Part shown: positions 40,959-48,707 of the stretch, one piece after another
Position numbering within the stretch: position 1 is the first letter of the stretch
Layout of the letters: every line of letters begins with the position of its first letter
NCBI RefSeq assembly: GCF_017377775.1
Contig: NZ_JAFVLN010000010.1
Location: 62,001-126,000 of the forward strand
Reading direction: 5' to 3'
DNA length: 64,000 nucleotides
Source of the DNA: Streptomyces sp. VRA16 Mangrove soil
Lineage (GTDB): Bacteria; Actinomycetota; Actinomycetes; Streptomycetales; Streptomycetaceae
Notes under the pieces: generated by a model
What the model was told of the DNA's origin: nothing
The model's input: only the letters and a program-made list of their open reading frames with translations
Database searches by the model: none
Made by a program: the position numbers and the translations under genes

Positions 40959-43094
40959 TCAACTACCGTGATTTACAAGGCCTTTGCTGAAGGTTCCGGT
41001 GCGCTGCATGCGCTGCCAGCGCAGCCGGTTGCCGAGCAGGGCCGTGACCACGGACTGGACCACGACCAGATACATCAGCTGCCGGTAGACGACGATCTGG
41101 AGCGGCAGCGTCCACAGCGGTTCGAACCGTTCGCGGTCCAGGCGCAGGGCGTACAGGGCGCTGATCACCTGCACGGCGGTGAACACCGCCCACACCAGGA
41201 GGGCCTGCCCCGCGCCCTGGAACAGCAGCCCGTACACGGCGAACACGTCGACCAGCGGTGCGATCAGCGGGAGCAGGGTCTGGAAGACGAGCAGGTACGT
41301 GAGTCCGCGCCGCCCGAACTTGCCCGCCTGGCCGCCCTCGACGAACGCCCTGCGGTGCTTCCACATGGCCTGGAGGGTGCCGTAGCACCAGCGGTAGCGC
41401 TGCTTCCACAGCTGCCGCACGCTGTCCGGCGCCTCGGTCCAGGCGATGGCAGACTCCTCGTAGACGACGCGCCAGCCGGCCCGGCACAGCGCCATCGTGA
41501 GGTCGGTGTCCTCGGCGAGGGTGTCCTCGCTGACGCCGCCGACGCCTTCGAGGGCGGTGCGGCGGAACGCGCCGATGGCGCCCGGCACGGTCGGCATGCA
41601 CTCCAGGACGTCGAACATGCGGCGGTCCAGGTTGAACCCGATCACGTACTCCAGGTGCTGCCAACGGCCGAGGATCCCCTGCCGGTTGCCGACCTTGGTG
41701 TTGCCGCTGATCGCGCCGACGCGCGGGTCGGTGAAGGGCTGGATCAGGTTGCCGATGGCGTCGGGCTCGAAGACCGTGTCGCCGTCGATCATCACGACGA
41801 GCTCGCACTGCGACCACTTCAGACCGGTGTTGAGGGCGGCGGCCTTGCCCGCGTTCTCCTGCCGGACCACCGTGATCCGCGGGTCCTGGGCGCGCATCCA
41901 CTCGGCGATCTCGTACGTCCGGTCGGTGGAGCCGTCGTCGACGACGACGATCTGCACGTACGGGTGCGTGGAGGCGAGCAGCGAGCGGATCGTCGCCTCG
42001 ATGCCGGCCTCCTCGTTGTACGCGGGCACGATCACGGAGACCGGTTCGGTCAGGGGCGGCGGCCGGTGTCCGCGCCGCTTCCTGCGCCGTACGCGGCGTA
42101 CGTGCACGCGCGCGACCGTGAACAGGAGCAGCAGGCGTGCCACGGTGATCGCGCCGGCCGCGGCCATCAGCCACACCGTCGCGTCGACGAAGAACCGGAA
42201 CACGGCCTGTGCCTGGACGACCGCCGTGCCGCGCACCTTGTCCGCCGTGGATACGTCGTAGGTGACACCGTCGAGGCCGAGCCCGGCGCCGACCGTCGTG
42301 AACCGCACGCCGCCGATGGGCACCGCGAACAGCCGCTCGGTGTCGCGCACGGCCTGCGCGGATCCGGTGAACTGCCGTACCGCGCCCCGCTTGAGGGGGC
42401 GGGCGGCGTCGTCGGCGGCGACCACGACATAGCCGTCGGACATGGCGCGGCGGGCGGCCTCGGCCTGGTCGGCGCAGTAGGCCGCGGTCCGCGCGGTGTG
42501 CGGCAGACGCAGCAGGCGGGTGCCGAGGCCCGCGGAGCCGGCGAGAGTGTTCTGGCCGAGGGAGAGTTCGAGGCGGGCGCGGGTCGCGGAGACGGCGGCG
42601 AGGTTCGTGTCGGTATAGGTGTGGGTGCCGATCTCGTGGCCCTCGTCGCGGATGCGGCGCACGAGGTCCGGGTGGGCGGCGGCCTGGGTGCCGGTGAGGA
42701 AGAACGTGGCGTGCGCGTGGTGCCGTTTCAGCACGTCGAGCAGGCGGGGGGTCCAGGACGGGTCGGGCCCGCCGTCGTAGGTGAGGGCGACGGCCCCGGC
42801 GGGCATCCGGGCGCTGCGCAGGGCGCCGGTGCCGGGGGCCTCGCTGAGGACGGGCCCGCCGTCGCGCAGCTCCTTGGCGGCCGGGGCGCAGTCGGCGGCC
42901 GGAGCGCCGGTGGCGGCGATCTCGTGGCGGCCGTATCCGCTGAAGACCAGGGCGGTGGCGGCGACCGCGAGGCCGAGCAGGAGCAGGACCCAGTGGGCGC
43001 GCGGGTCGCGGCGCAGGGCGTGCCGGGTGCGGCCGCGGGACCGGGACGTGCGGGACGGGCGGGAAGGTGCGGCAGGAGCGCGCGTGGGGGTCAC
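40959..43094 (-). CDS. Polysaccharide deacetylase (degenerate)-GT2 glycosyltransferase fusion
   Basis: 711 residues, membrane protein. Helix at 35-52, then a NodB-like domain whose motif 1 reads TYDGGP (D107, G108) instead of TFDDGP and motif 2 HTYTD (158-162) instead of HTxxH; so the second Asp and second His that bind metal are lost. After a helix near 300, a processive GT2 domain: DDGSTDRT, IDGDT, AEDTDLT and QRYRW (QxxRW), followed by four membrane helices, as in poly-GlcNAc or hyaluronan-type synthases. GTG at 43094 overlaps the stop of the upstream gene. The outer deacetylase domain is probably a binding rather than a catalytic module. Confidence 0.9.
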   Translation of the reverse strand: MTPTRAPAAPSRPSRTSRSRGRTRHALRRDPRAHWVLLLLGLAVAATALVFSGYGRHEIAATGAPAADCAPAAKELRDGGPVLSEAPGTGALRSARMPAGAVALTYDGGPDPSWTPRLLDVLKRHHAHATFFLTGTQAAAHPDLVRRIRDEGHEIGTHTYTDTNLAAVSATRARLELSLGQNTLAGSAGLGTRLLRLPHTARTAAYCADQAEAARRAMSDGYVVVAADDAARPLKRGAVRQFTGSAQAVRDTERLFAVPIGGVRFTTVGAGLGLDGVTYDVSTADKVRGTAVVQAQAVFRFFVDATVWLMAAAGAITVARLLLLFTVARVHVRRVRRRKRRGHRPPPLTEPVSVIVPAYNEEAGIEATIRSLLASTHPYVQIVVVDDGSTDRTYEIAEWMRAQDPRITVVRQENAGKAAALNTGLKWSQCELVVMIDGDTVFEPDAIGNLIQPFTDPRVGAISGNTKVGNRQGILGRWQHLEYVIGFNLDRRMFDVLECMPTVPGAIGAFRRTALEGVGGVSEDTLAEDTDLTMALCRAGWRVVYEESAIAWTEAPDSVRQLWKQRYRWCYGTLQAMWKHRRAFVEGGQAGKFGRRGLTYLLVFQTLLPLIAPLVDVFAVYGLLFQGAGQALLVWAVFTAVQVISALYALRLDRERFEPLWTLPLQIVVYRQLMYLVVVQSVVTALLGNRLRWQRMQRTGTFSKGLVNHGS

Positions 43095-43801
43095 TTGGGT
43101 CCCTTGGTCGCCCCCGGTGAGCCGTTGCCTCGACCGGGGTTGTTGTCGGAGTTCCCCCGGGCGGGTGCGGTGGTGGCCGGTGCCGTGGTCGTCGGCGCCT
43201 TGGTGCCGGTGCTCTGGGTCGCGGAGCTGGTCGGGCTCGCGTCCTTCTCGGTCTGCTTCTCGGTGTCCGCGCTGTCCGACGCGGACGGGGTGGTGCTCGG
43301 TGTGGCCGCGCCGCCGGTGGCGCCGGGGCTGGGCGAGGCCGGCGCGGAGTGCTCGGCGCGCGGCTGCTTGTGCTCGTCCTGGCCGTCGCTCCAGGGCAGC
43401 GGGCCGCCGGAGGGGCTGGACCCGAAGAGCCCGGCGACGACGACGCCGAGGAAGACCACGCAGACCGCTCCCGCGGCGATGCCGCCCCGCCGCATCAGGC
43501 GACGTCTGCGCCCGGAGCCGTCGACGAAGACGGCGCCGTCGTCGTCCCGCTCGGGCTCGGGCTCGCGTTCGGGCTCGCGTTCGGGCCCGGGCCCGTACGC
43601 GGATCCGTCGGGTATCGGTTCCAGCGGTGCCGTGTCGTACGCGTCGGGATAGGCGTGGGGGTCGGGGACGACCGCGTCGTTCCAGCCATGGGCGGCGGCC
43701 GGATCGGCGTAACCGTCGTAGGAGCGGGCGGACTGCTGCGGGTCGTACACGACCCCGGGGATCGCGGGGTCGCCGCCTTCGTGGGGGTGCTGCCAGGACA
43801 T
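43091..43801 (-). CDS. Membrane protein with disordered flanks, coupled to the GT2 fusion gene
   Basis: 236 residues. Cytosolic N-terminal ~100 are Pro/Tyr/Glu-rich with a run of EREPEREPEPER, then a basic stretch and one membrane helix (GIAAGAVCVVFLGVVVAGLF, about 106-126), then a Ser/Thr/Pro/Ala-rich outer tail ending RGNGSPGATKGPK. No domain recognised. Its stop overlaps the GTG of the deacetylase-glycosyltransferase gene, so it is made with it and could be a scaffold or regulator of that synthase. Confidence 0.78.
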   Translation of the reverse strand: MSWQHPHEGGDPAIPGVVYDPQQSARSYDGYADPAAAHGWNDAVVPDPHAYPDAYDTAPLEPIPDGSAYGPGPEREPEREPEPERDDDGAVFVDGSGRRRRLMRRGGIAAGAVCVVFLGVVVAGLFGSSPSGGPLPWSDGQDEHKQPRAEHSAPASPSPGATGGAATPSTTPSASDSADTEKQTEKDASPTSSATQSTGTKAPTTTAPATTAPARGNSDNNPGRGNGSPGATKGPK

Positions 43802-43875
43802 GGGCGCGAATTGTAAGGACTGCGGAGGCCCAGGAACAGCCGACGGCGATATCGCCGCATACCGTCAACTACCGC

Positions 43876-44496
43876 TCAGCGCACCCCATGTGGCCGGAAC
43901 TGGACGCTGATCCGCGGGCCCGCGGCCCGCGCCGACTTGGGGATCGCGTGCTCCCAGGTGCGCTGGCAGGAGCCGCCCATCACGATGAGGTCGCCGTGCC
44001 CGAGCGCCCTGCGCACCGTCGGCCCGCCCCCGCGCACGGGCCGCAGCAGCAGATCCCGGGGCGCCCCGACCGAGACGATGGCGACCATGGTGTCCTCGCG
44101 CGCCCCGCGGCCGATCCGGTCCCCGTGCCAGGCGACGCTGTCGCGTCCGTCGCGGTAGTGGCAGAGGCCCGCGGTGGTGAACGGCTCGCCCAGTTCGTCG
44201 CCGTAGTGGGCGGTCAGGGCGTCGCGGGCCGCGCCGAGCGCCGGGTGCGGCAGCTCCTGGCCCGCGCCGTAGAACTTCAGCAGCCGGGGCACGTCGACGA
44301 CACGCTCGTACATCTGCCGCCGCTCGGCCCGCCACGGCACCGACCCGGCCAGTTCTTCGTACAGCGCGTCGGCGCCGCGCAGCCAGCCGGGCAGGACGTC
44401 GATCCAGGCGCCGTCCCCGAGCACGGTCCGCCGCACGCCGGCGAGCGGTCCGAGCGCGATCTCCTCGGCCTGGTCGAAGAGGGATCCCTGAAGCAT
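43876..44496 (-). CDS. alkB: AlkB-type 2-oxoglutarate-dependent dioxygenase
   Basis: 206 residues. Fe(II) ligands H124 and D126 (WHGDRIG) and H183 (RTWEHAIPK); 2-oxoglutarate-binding R195 in GPRISVQFR with the AlkB R-x5-R pattern. These proteins remove 1-methyladenine and 3-methylcytosine lesions from nucleic acid by oxidative demethylation. Full-length single-domain AlkB. ATG at 44496. It diverges from the ThiF/GNAT pair; no ada or other alkylation-response gene is adjacent. Confidence 0.93.
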   Translation of the reverse strand: MLQGSLFDQAEEIALGPLAGVRRTVLGDGAWIDVLPGWLRGADALYEELAGSVPWRAERRQMYERVVDVPRLLKFYGAGQELPHPALGAARDALTAHYGDELGEPFTTAGLCHYRDGRDSVAWHGDRIGRGAREDTMVAIVSVGAPRDLLLRPVRGGGPTVRRALGHGDLIVMGGSCQRTWEHAIPKSARAAGPRISVQFRPHGVR

Positions 44497-44637
44497 GACT
44501 CCACCGTACCGCGCGATTCGAACATTCGCTCGAACGACAGGCGGGGCGCACGGCTGACGATTCGCTCACATTTTCCCGTAGTGCAAAGCACGGCGCGCGC
44601 CCCCTCGTACACCAACGCGCTGCTAGTTTCACTGGCT

Positions 44638-45792
44638 GTGATCAATTCCGCTCCTTCCGTCACGTTCCGTACGCAAGGGCAGGGTGCGCCGGCTCCGGCC
44701 GCACCGGTCTCCTGGCACCCCGTCCTGCTGCGCCCCGACGACCCCGACGACCGGGCGAGACTCGGCTCCCTGCGGGACTCGGGCGCCGTGCGCGAGACGC
44801 ACGACCGCATCGGCGAACAACTCGCCGAGCTCGTGCGCTGCCTGCACCCCGGCGGGTTCCCCGACGGGCGCGCGCTCGACGACGCGGTCGCCGGGGTGCT
44901 GGCGGGCGCCGACCCGCGGCGGTACGGGACCTGGGTCTGGTACCCGTGGTCGGGGCGGCTCGTGCGCGTGCTGCCGGAGCCGGAGTTCCGCCGGGTGCGC
45001 ACCGACCGCAACCGGGGCAAGATCACCGGCGCCGAGCAGCTCCGGCTGCTGGACCGCAGGATCGGCGTCGTCGGCCTCTCCGTGGGCAACAGCGCGGCCC
45101 TGACCTGCGCGATGGAGGGCGTCGGGGGATCGTTCCGGCTCGCGGACTTCGACGCCGTCGGCCTGAGCAACCTCAACCGGCTGCGGGCCGGGGTGCACCA
45201 CATCGGCGTCGCCAAGACGGTCCTGTGCGCCCGCCAGATGTACGAGACCGATCCCTTTCTCGACATCGAGCTCTGGCCGCAAGGGCTGACCGAGGACAAC
45301 GTCGGCGCGTTCGTCGGGGAGGGCGCGGGCGCGCTCGACCTGGTCGTGGAGGAGTGCGACACGCCCTGGGTGAAGACGGCCGTGCGCGAGCACGCCCGGG
45401 CCCGCCGGGTCCCCGTCCTGATGGACGCCAACGACCGCGGTCTGCTCGACGTCGAGCGCTTCGACCTGGAGCCGGACCGCCCGCTCTTCCACGGGCGCGG
45501 CGGCGGTCTGACCGCGGCGCAGGTGCGCGCCCTCGACCCGGCCGCGGCCAGGGCGTACCTCCTCGACGTCTGCGACGAGGCGAACCTGAGCCCCGCGATG
45601 ACCGCGGCGCTCGGCCGGATCGGGACCACGCTGTCCAGCTGGCCGCAACTGGCCAGCGGGGTGGCGCTCGGCGGCGCCCTCGTCACCGACGCCGCCCGGC
45701 GGGTCCTGCTCGGCCGGCCCCTGGCGTCGGGCCGCTACTACGTCGACCTCGACGAGTGCGTGGGCCGTCCGACCGAGGGAGTGTGCGCGTGA
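44638..45792 (+). CDS. ThiF/E1-like adenylating enzyme
   Basis: 384 residues. ~130-residue N-terminal region of unknown type, then an E1-like Rossmann domain: RIGVVGLSVGNSAALTCAMEGVGG, the signature LADFDAVGLSNLNRLRAGVHHIGVAKT, and VVEECDTPWVK at the end of the fold. No second catalytic half or zinc CxxC pairs, so not a plain MoeB/ThiF; it resembles mycobacterial MoeY-like ThiF proteins. It probably activates a C-terminal carboxylate or a small acid by adenylation. GTG at 44638 has TAGTTT just upstream (44623-44628) and no ribosome binding site. Overlaps the GNAT gene. Confidence 0.85.
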   Translation: MINSAPSVTFRTQGQGAPAPAAPVSWHPVLLRPDDPDDRARLGSLRDSGAVRETHDRIGEQLAELVRCLHPGGFPDGRALDDAVAGVLAGADPRRYGTWVWYPWSGRLVRVLPEPEFRRVRTDRNRGKITGAEQLRLLDRRIGVVGLSVGNSAALTCAMEGVGGSFRLADFDAVGLSNLNRLRAGVHHIGVAKTVLCARQMYETDPFLDIELWPQGLTEDNVGAFVGEGAGALDLVVEECDTPWVKTAVREHARARRVPVLMDANDRGLLDVERFDLEPDRPLFHGRGGGLTAAQVRALDPAAARAYLLDVCDEANLSPAMTAALGRIGTTLSSWPQLASGVALGGALVTDAARRVLLGRPLASGRYYVDLDECVGRPTEGVCA

Positions 45793-46403
45793 ACCGCAAC
45801 CGGCTGCCCGATCTGCACGGCCATCACCTCTGGCTGCGCGAGCTGCGCCCCACCGACCTGGCCCCCTTCGAGCGCATTCACACCCACCGGGTCCTGACCC
45901 GTTATCTCGGCATCGACCGTATGGACGTCCGGCAGGCCCAGGACGCCTTCGCCCGCTGCCTGGCCCAGCCCTTCCACCACCCGCGCCACAAGTACACGCT
46001 GGCCGTGTGCGCCCTGGACGACGACACGATGGTCGGCACCATGGGGCTGCTCCTGGAGGAGTACGGGCGCAACGCCATGCTCACCAGTCTGGTGCTGCTG
46101 CCCGACGCCCCGGTGCGCGGTCACGGCCACGAGGCGGGCCGGCTGCTGATGGCCCACGGTTTCGGACCGCTCGGTCTGCACCGGATCTGGGCGGGGCACC
46201 GCGCCGATCACACCCGGATGCGGGAGATCATGATCGCGGCGGGTCTGCGACCCGAGGCCACGCTGCGCCAGCTCTTCCACACCCAGGGCACGTGGCACGA
46301 CGTCACGACCTACGCGGCGCTGGCCCCGGAATGGATCCCCCAGGCGACCCGAGCCGAACGCACCATCCTCACGAACACCCCCACATCCCTCACCCCGGCC
46401 TGA
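45789..46403 (+). CDS. GNAT family N-acetyltransferase
   Basis: 204 residues of the RimJ/RimL-like GNAT type: LWLRELRPTDLAPFERIHTHRVLTRYLG at the start, LTSLVLLPDAPVRGHGHEAGRLLMAHGFGPLGLHRIWAG (acetyl-CoA loop with a slightly altered RGxGxE/A signature) and MREIMIAAGLRPEATLRQ. GTG at 45789 overlaps the ThiF stop by 4 nt. The pairing suggests that both enzymes modify one small molecule or peptide; no precursor peptide gene is evident nearby. Confidence 0.87.
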   Translation: MNRNRLPDLHGHHLWLRELRPTDLAPFERIHTHRVLTRYLGIDRMDVRQAQDAFARCLAQPFHHPRHKYTLAVCALDDDTMVGTMGLLLEEYGRNAMLTSLVLLPDAPVRGHGHEAGRLLMAHGFGPLGLHRIWAGHRADHTRMREIMIAAGLRPEATLRQLFHTQGTWHDVTTYAALAPEWIPQATRAERTILTNTPTSLTPA

Positions 46404-46416
46404 CCCCGACCGCCCC

Positions 46417-46551
46417 GGGCCATACGCCGACCCCGGCCGCCTCGGGCCATACGCCGACCCCGGCCGCCTCGGGCCATACGCCGACCCCGGCCGCCTCGGG
46501 CCATACGCCGGCCCCCGCCGCCTCGGGCCATACGCCGGCCCCGCCGCCTTG
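46417..46551. repeat. 27-bp minisatellite, five units
   Basis: Units starting GGGCCATACGCCGACCCCGG begin at 46417, 46444, 46471, 46498 and 46525, the last two with substitutions, then a partial sixth. It starts 14 bases after the GNAT stop. Because 27 is divisible by three, the repeat keeps all frames open and creates long spurious reading frames on both strands. The rest of the gene-free region to 47000 holds the repeat copy at 46667 and no gene. Confidence 0.85.
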
Positions 46552-46666
46552 GGCAATCTGCCGCCAAGGGCGGCAGGGTGGGCAAGGCGGCACCCCGGCG
46601 CGGGGCGAGCGCTCCAACCGGCCCCCAGCCCGGTCCCGACCCGTCATCGCCGGGTGCAGGCCCGGT

Positions 46667-46704
46667 GGGGGCTGGTCGCGCAGTTCCCCGCGCCCCTGAC
46701 GGGG
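46667..46704. repeat. Dispersed Streptomyces repeat, copy 4
   Basis: GGGGCTGGTCGCGCAGTTCC followed by CCGCGCCCCTGACGGGG, the same motif and orientation as copy 1 and as the left arm of copy 3. It lies in the 597-bp gap between the GNAT and aminotransferase genes. Confidence 0.8.
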
Positions 46705-46988
46705 CGCACCTCGCCGCCGGTCGCGCCCCCGACGGGGCTCACCTCACCGCCGGTCACGCCCGCGCGGCGGAGCCGCACAACGACACAGCCCGCGCCCGCC
46801 GGAGGCGAACGTATCCACGAGTGGTCCATCTCACCCGCCCCCACGACCAGCCCCTTCAAAGCCCCGCCCCGCACCCCACCCCGCAATCCGAAGACACCTG
46901 GCACCCCGTGCCGAAGGATCCGCGACCAGGGCGGCGCGGAGTGCCACGGCAGGCCGTAAAGAGGGCGCCAGGGCACGAAACACCGCCG

Positions 46989-46994
46989 TAAAGT
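46989..46994 (+). promoter_or_regulatory. -10 box of a leaderless aminotransferase transcript
   Basis: TAAAGT lies 6 nt before the ATG at 47001, and no ribosome binding site precedes the start, matching the leaderless pattern. Confidence 0.45.
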
Positions 46995-47000
46995 CTCAGC

Positions 47001-48212
47001 ATGCAGCTCATCCAGTCGACCAAGCTCGCCAACGTCTGCTACGAGATCCGGGGCCCGGTGCTCGAGGAGGCGATGCGGCTCGAAGCGGCAGGTCACCGGA
47101 TCCTCAAGCTCAACACCGGAAACCCGGCGGCGTTCGGCTTCGACTGCCCGCCGGAGATCCTGGAGGACATGCTGCGCAACCTCGGCGACGCGCACGGCTA
47201 CGGCGACGCGAAGGGCCTGCTCGCGGCCCGGCGCGCGGTGATGATGCACTACCAGACCCTCGGCGTGGAGACCGACGTCGAGCACGTCTTCATCGGCAAC
47301 GGGGTCTCCGAGCTGATCGTGATGGCGATGCAGGGCCTGCTCGACGACGGCGACGAGGTGCTCGTCCCGGCCCCCGACTACCCGCTGTGGACCGCGGCCG
47401 TCTCGCTCTCCGGCGGCACCGCCGTGCACTACCGCTGCGACGAGCAGTCCGACTGGATGCCGGACCTGGCCGACGTCGAGCGCAAGGTGACCGACCGCAC
47501 CAAGGCGATCGTCATCATCAACCCGAACAACCCCACCGGCGCCGTCTACAGCGACGAGATGCTGCGCGGCCTGACCGACATCGCGCGCCGCCACAACCTC
47601 CTGGTCTGCTCCGACGAGATCTACGACAAGATCCTCTACGACGACGCGACGCACACCCCGACGGCCGCGATCGCCCCGGACCTGATGACGCTCACCTTCA
47701 ACGGCATGTCGAAGGCGTACCGCGTCGCCGGTTACCGTGTGGGCTGGATGGCGATCTCGGGCCCGCGCGCGCACGCCGAGTCCTACATCGAGGGCCTGAC
47801 GATCCTCGCGAACATGCGCCTGTGCGCGAACATGCCGGGCCAGCACGGAGTCGTCGCCGCGCTCAGCGGCCGCCAGACCATCAACGACCTCGTCCTCCCG
47901 GGCGGCAGGCTCAAGGAGCAGCGCGACGTCGCGTTCGAGCTGCTGACCCAGATCCCCGGCGTGACCTGTGTGAAGCCCAAGGGCGCGCTGTATCTCTTCC
48001 CGCGTCTCGACCCGAAGGTCTTCAAGGTCAAGGACGACCGGCAGATGGTGCTCGACCTGCTGCGCGCCGAGAAGATCATGGTCGTCCACGGTACGGGCTT
48101 CAACTGGCCCGAGCCCGACCACTTCCGCGTCGTCACCCTGCCCTCGGCCGAGCAGCTGACCACGGCCGTGACCCGGATCGGGAACTTCCTGGACGGCTAC
48201 AGCCAGCCCTGA
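47001..48212 (+). CDS. PLP-dependent aminotransferase (AlaA/class I)
   Basis: 403 residues, fold type I aminotransferase. IINPNNPTGAVYS contains the Asn that contacts PLP, CSDEIYDKILYD the Asp-x2-Tyr, and GMSKAYRVAGYRVGW the Schiff-base lysine K238. Overall pattern is close to E. coli AlaA/AlaC-type glutamate-pyruvate aminotransferases, so alanine synthesis from pyruvate and glutamate is the likely role. The start is fixed by similarity from residue 3 on (LIQSTKLANVCYEIRGPVLEEA). Single gene, apparently leaderless. Confidence 0.93.
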   Translation: MQLIQSTKLANVCYEIRGPVLEEAMRLEAAGHRILKLNTGNPAAFGFDCPPEILEDMLRNLGDAHGYGDAKGLLAARRAVMMHYQTLGVETDVEHVFIGNGVSELIVMAMQGLLDDGDEVLVPAPDYPLWTAAVSLSGGTAVHYRCDEQSDWMPDLADVERKVTDRTKAIVIINPNNPTGAVYSDEMLRGLTDIARRHNLLVCSDEIYDKILYDDATHTPTAAIAPDLMTLTFNGMSKAYRVAGYRVGWMAISGPRAHAESYIEGLTILANMRLCANMPGQHGVVAALSGRQTINDLVLPGGRLKEQRDVAFELLTQIPGVTCVKPKGALYLFPRLDPKVFKVKDDRQMVLDLLRAEKIMVVHGTGFNWPEPDHFRVVTLPSAEQLTTAVTRIGNFLDGYSQP

Positions 48213-48230
48213 CGCGCCTACTTTGGACAG

Positions 48231-48254
48231 GTTCTAAATTAGACGCGTTCTAAG
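48231..48254 (+). promoter_or_regulatory. TTCTAA repeats upstream of the small 48299 gene
   Basis: GTTCTAA is repeated at 48231 and 48247 (16-bp period), and the first copy is part of a perfect palindrome TCTAAATTAGA (48233-48243). An AT-rich operator of this sort resembles sites of Fur-family regulators in Streptomyces. It lies directly before the 48299 gene. Confidence 0.45.
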
Positions 48255-48298
48255 GTACGATGGAGGCCAAGTTACCGCCTGCTGCCCCGGAGGCCTCC

Positions 48299-48700
48299 AT
48301 GTACGAGCCGATCCGCACCAAATCGGTCCACACGATGGCGGCCGACCACGGCGGCGACTTCCCGCACCGTTCCCGCGAGGAGGAGCTGGACATCCAGCTC
48401 GCCGGGCACCTGTCCGCGCTTCTCGCGGTGACGGACGAGCTGCGCCGGCTCTCGCCGAGCGCCGAGCTGGACGAGGCGGCGGACGCACTGGTCGCGCAGG
48501 TGACCCGGCTGCGCGGCGGCCACCCGCCGGTCCGCGCCGCCGTGGCCGCCTCCCTCCACGAACCCGCCGTCGCCGGGCTGCACCAGCGGGCGCACGCCCT
48601 CGCCGGGCGCGCCCTGGTGGTCGCCGCGTCCCGTGCGGACACCGCCGCCGCGATCCTGGCGGCCCAGCGCATGGAAGCCCACACGCTGGTCGCCGCCTAG
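48299..48700 (+). CDS. Small hypothetical helical protein
   Basis: 133 residues, all-helical by composition, no membrane segment, no Cys. Starts MYEPIRTKSVHTMAAD; contains DIQLAGHLSALLAVTDELRRLSPSAELDEAADALVAQVTRLRGG and ends AAILAAQRMEAHTLVAA. ATG at 48299 follows GGAGG; an upstream in-frame ATG at 48260 overlaps the putative operator. The repeated TTCTAA sites suggest that it is regulated, perhaps by metal or peroxide. Function unknown; six His residues are a weak hint at metal binding. Confidence 0.75.
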   Translation: MYEPIRTKSVHTMAADHGGDFPHRSREEELDIQLAGHLSALLAVTDELRRLSPSAELDEAADALVAQVTRLRGGHPPVRAAVAASLHEPAVAGLHQRAHALAGRALVVAASRADTAAAILAAQRMEAHTLVAA

Positions 48701-48707
48701 GGCGGGG

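Noticed and set aside
46417..46551. CRISPR-like array
   Set aside because: Units are contiguous with no unique spacers and no cas genes nearby.
45738..46556. 272-residue minus-strand frame with repeated AYGPRRPGS units
   Set aside because: It is the 27-bp minisatellite read through in one frame and then overlaps the GNAT gene antisense.
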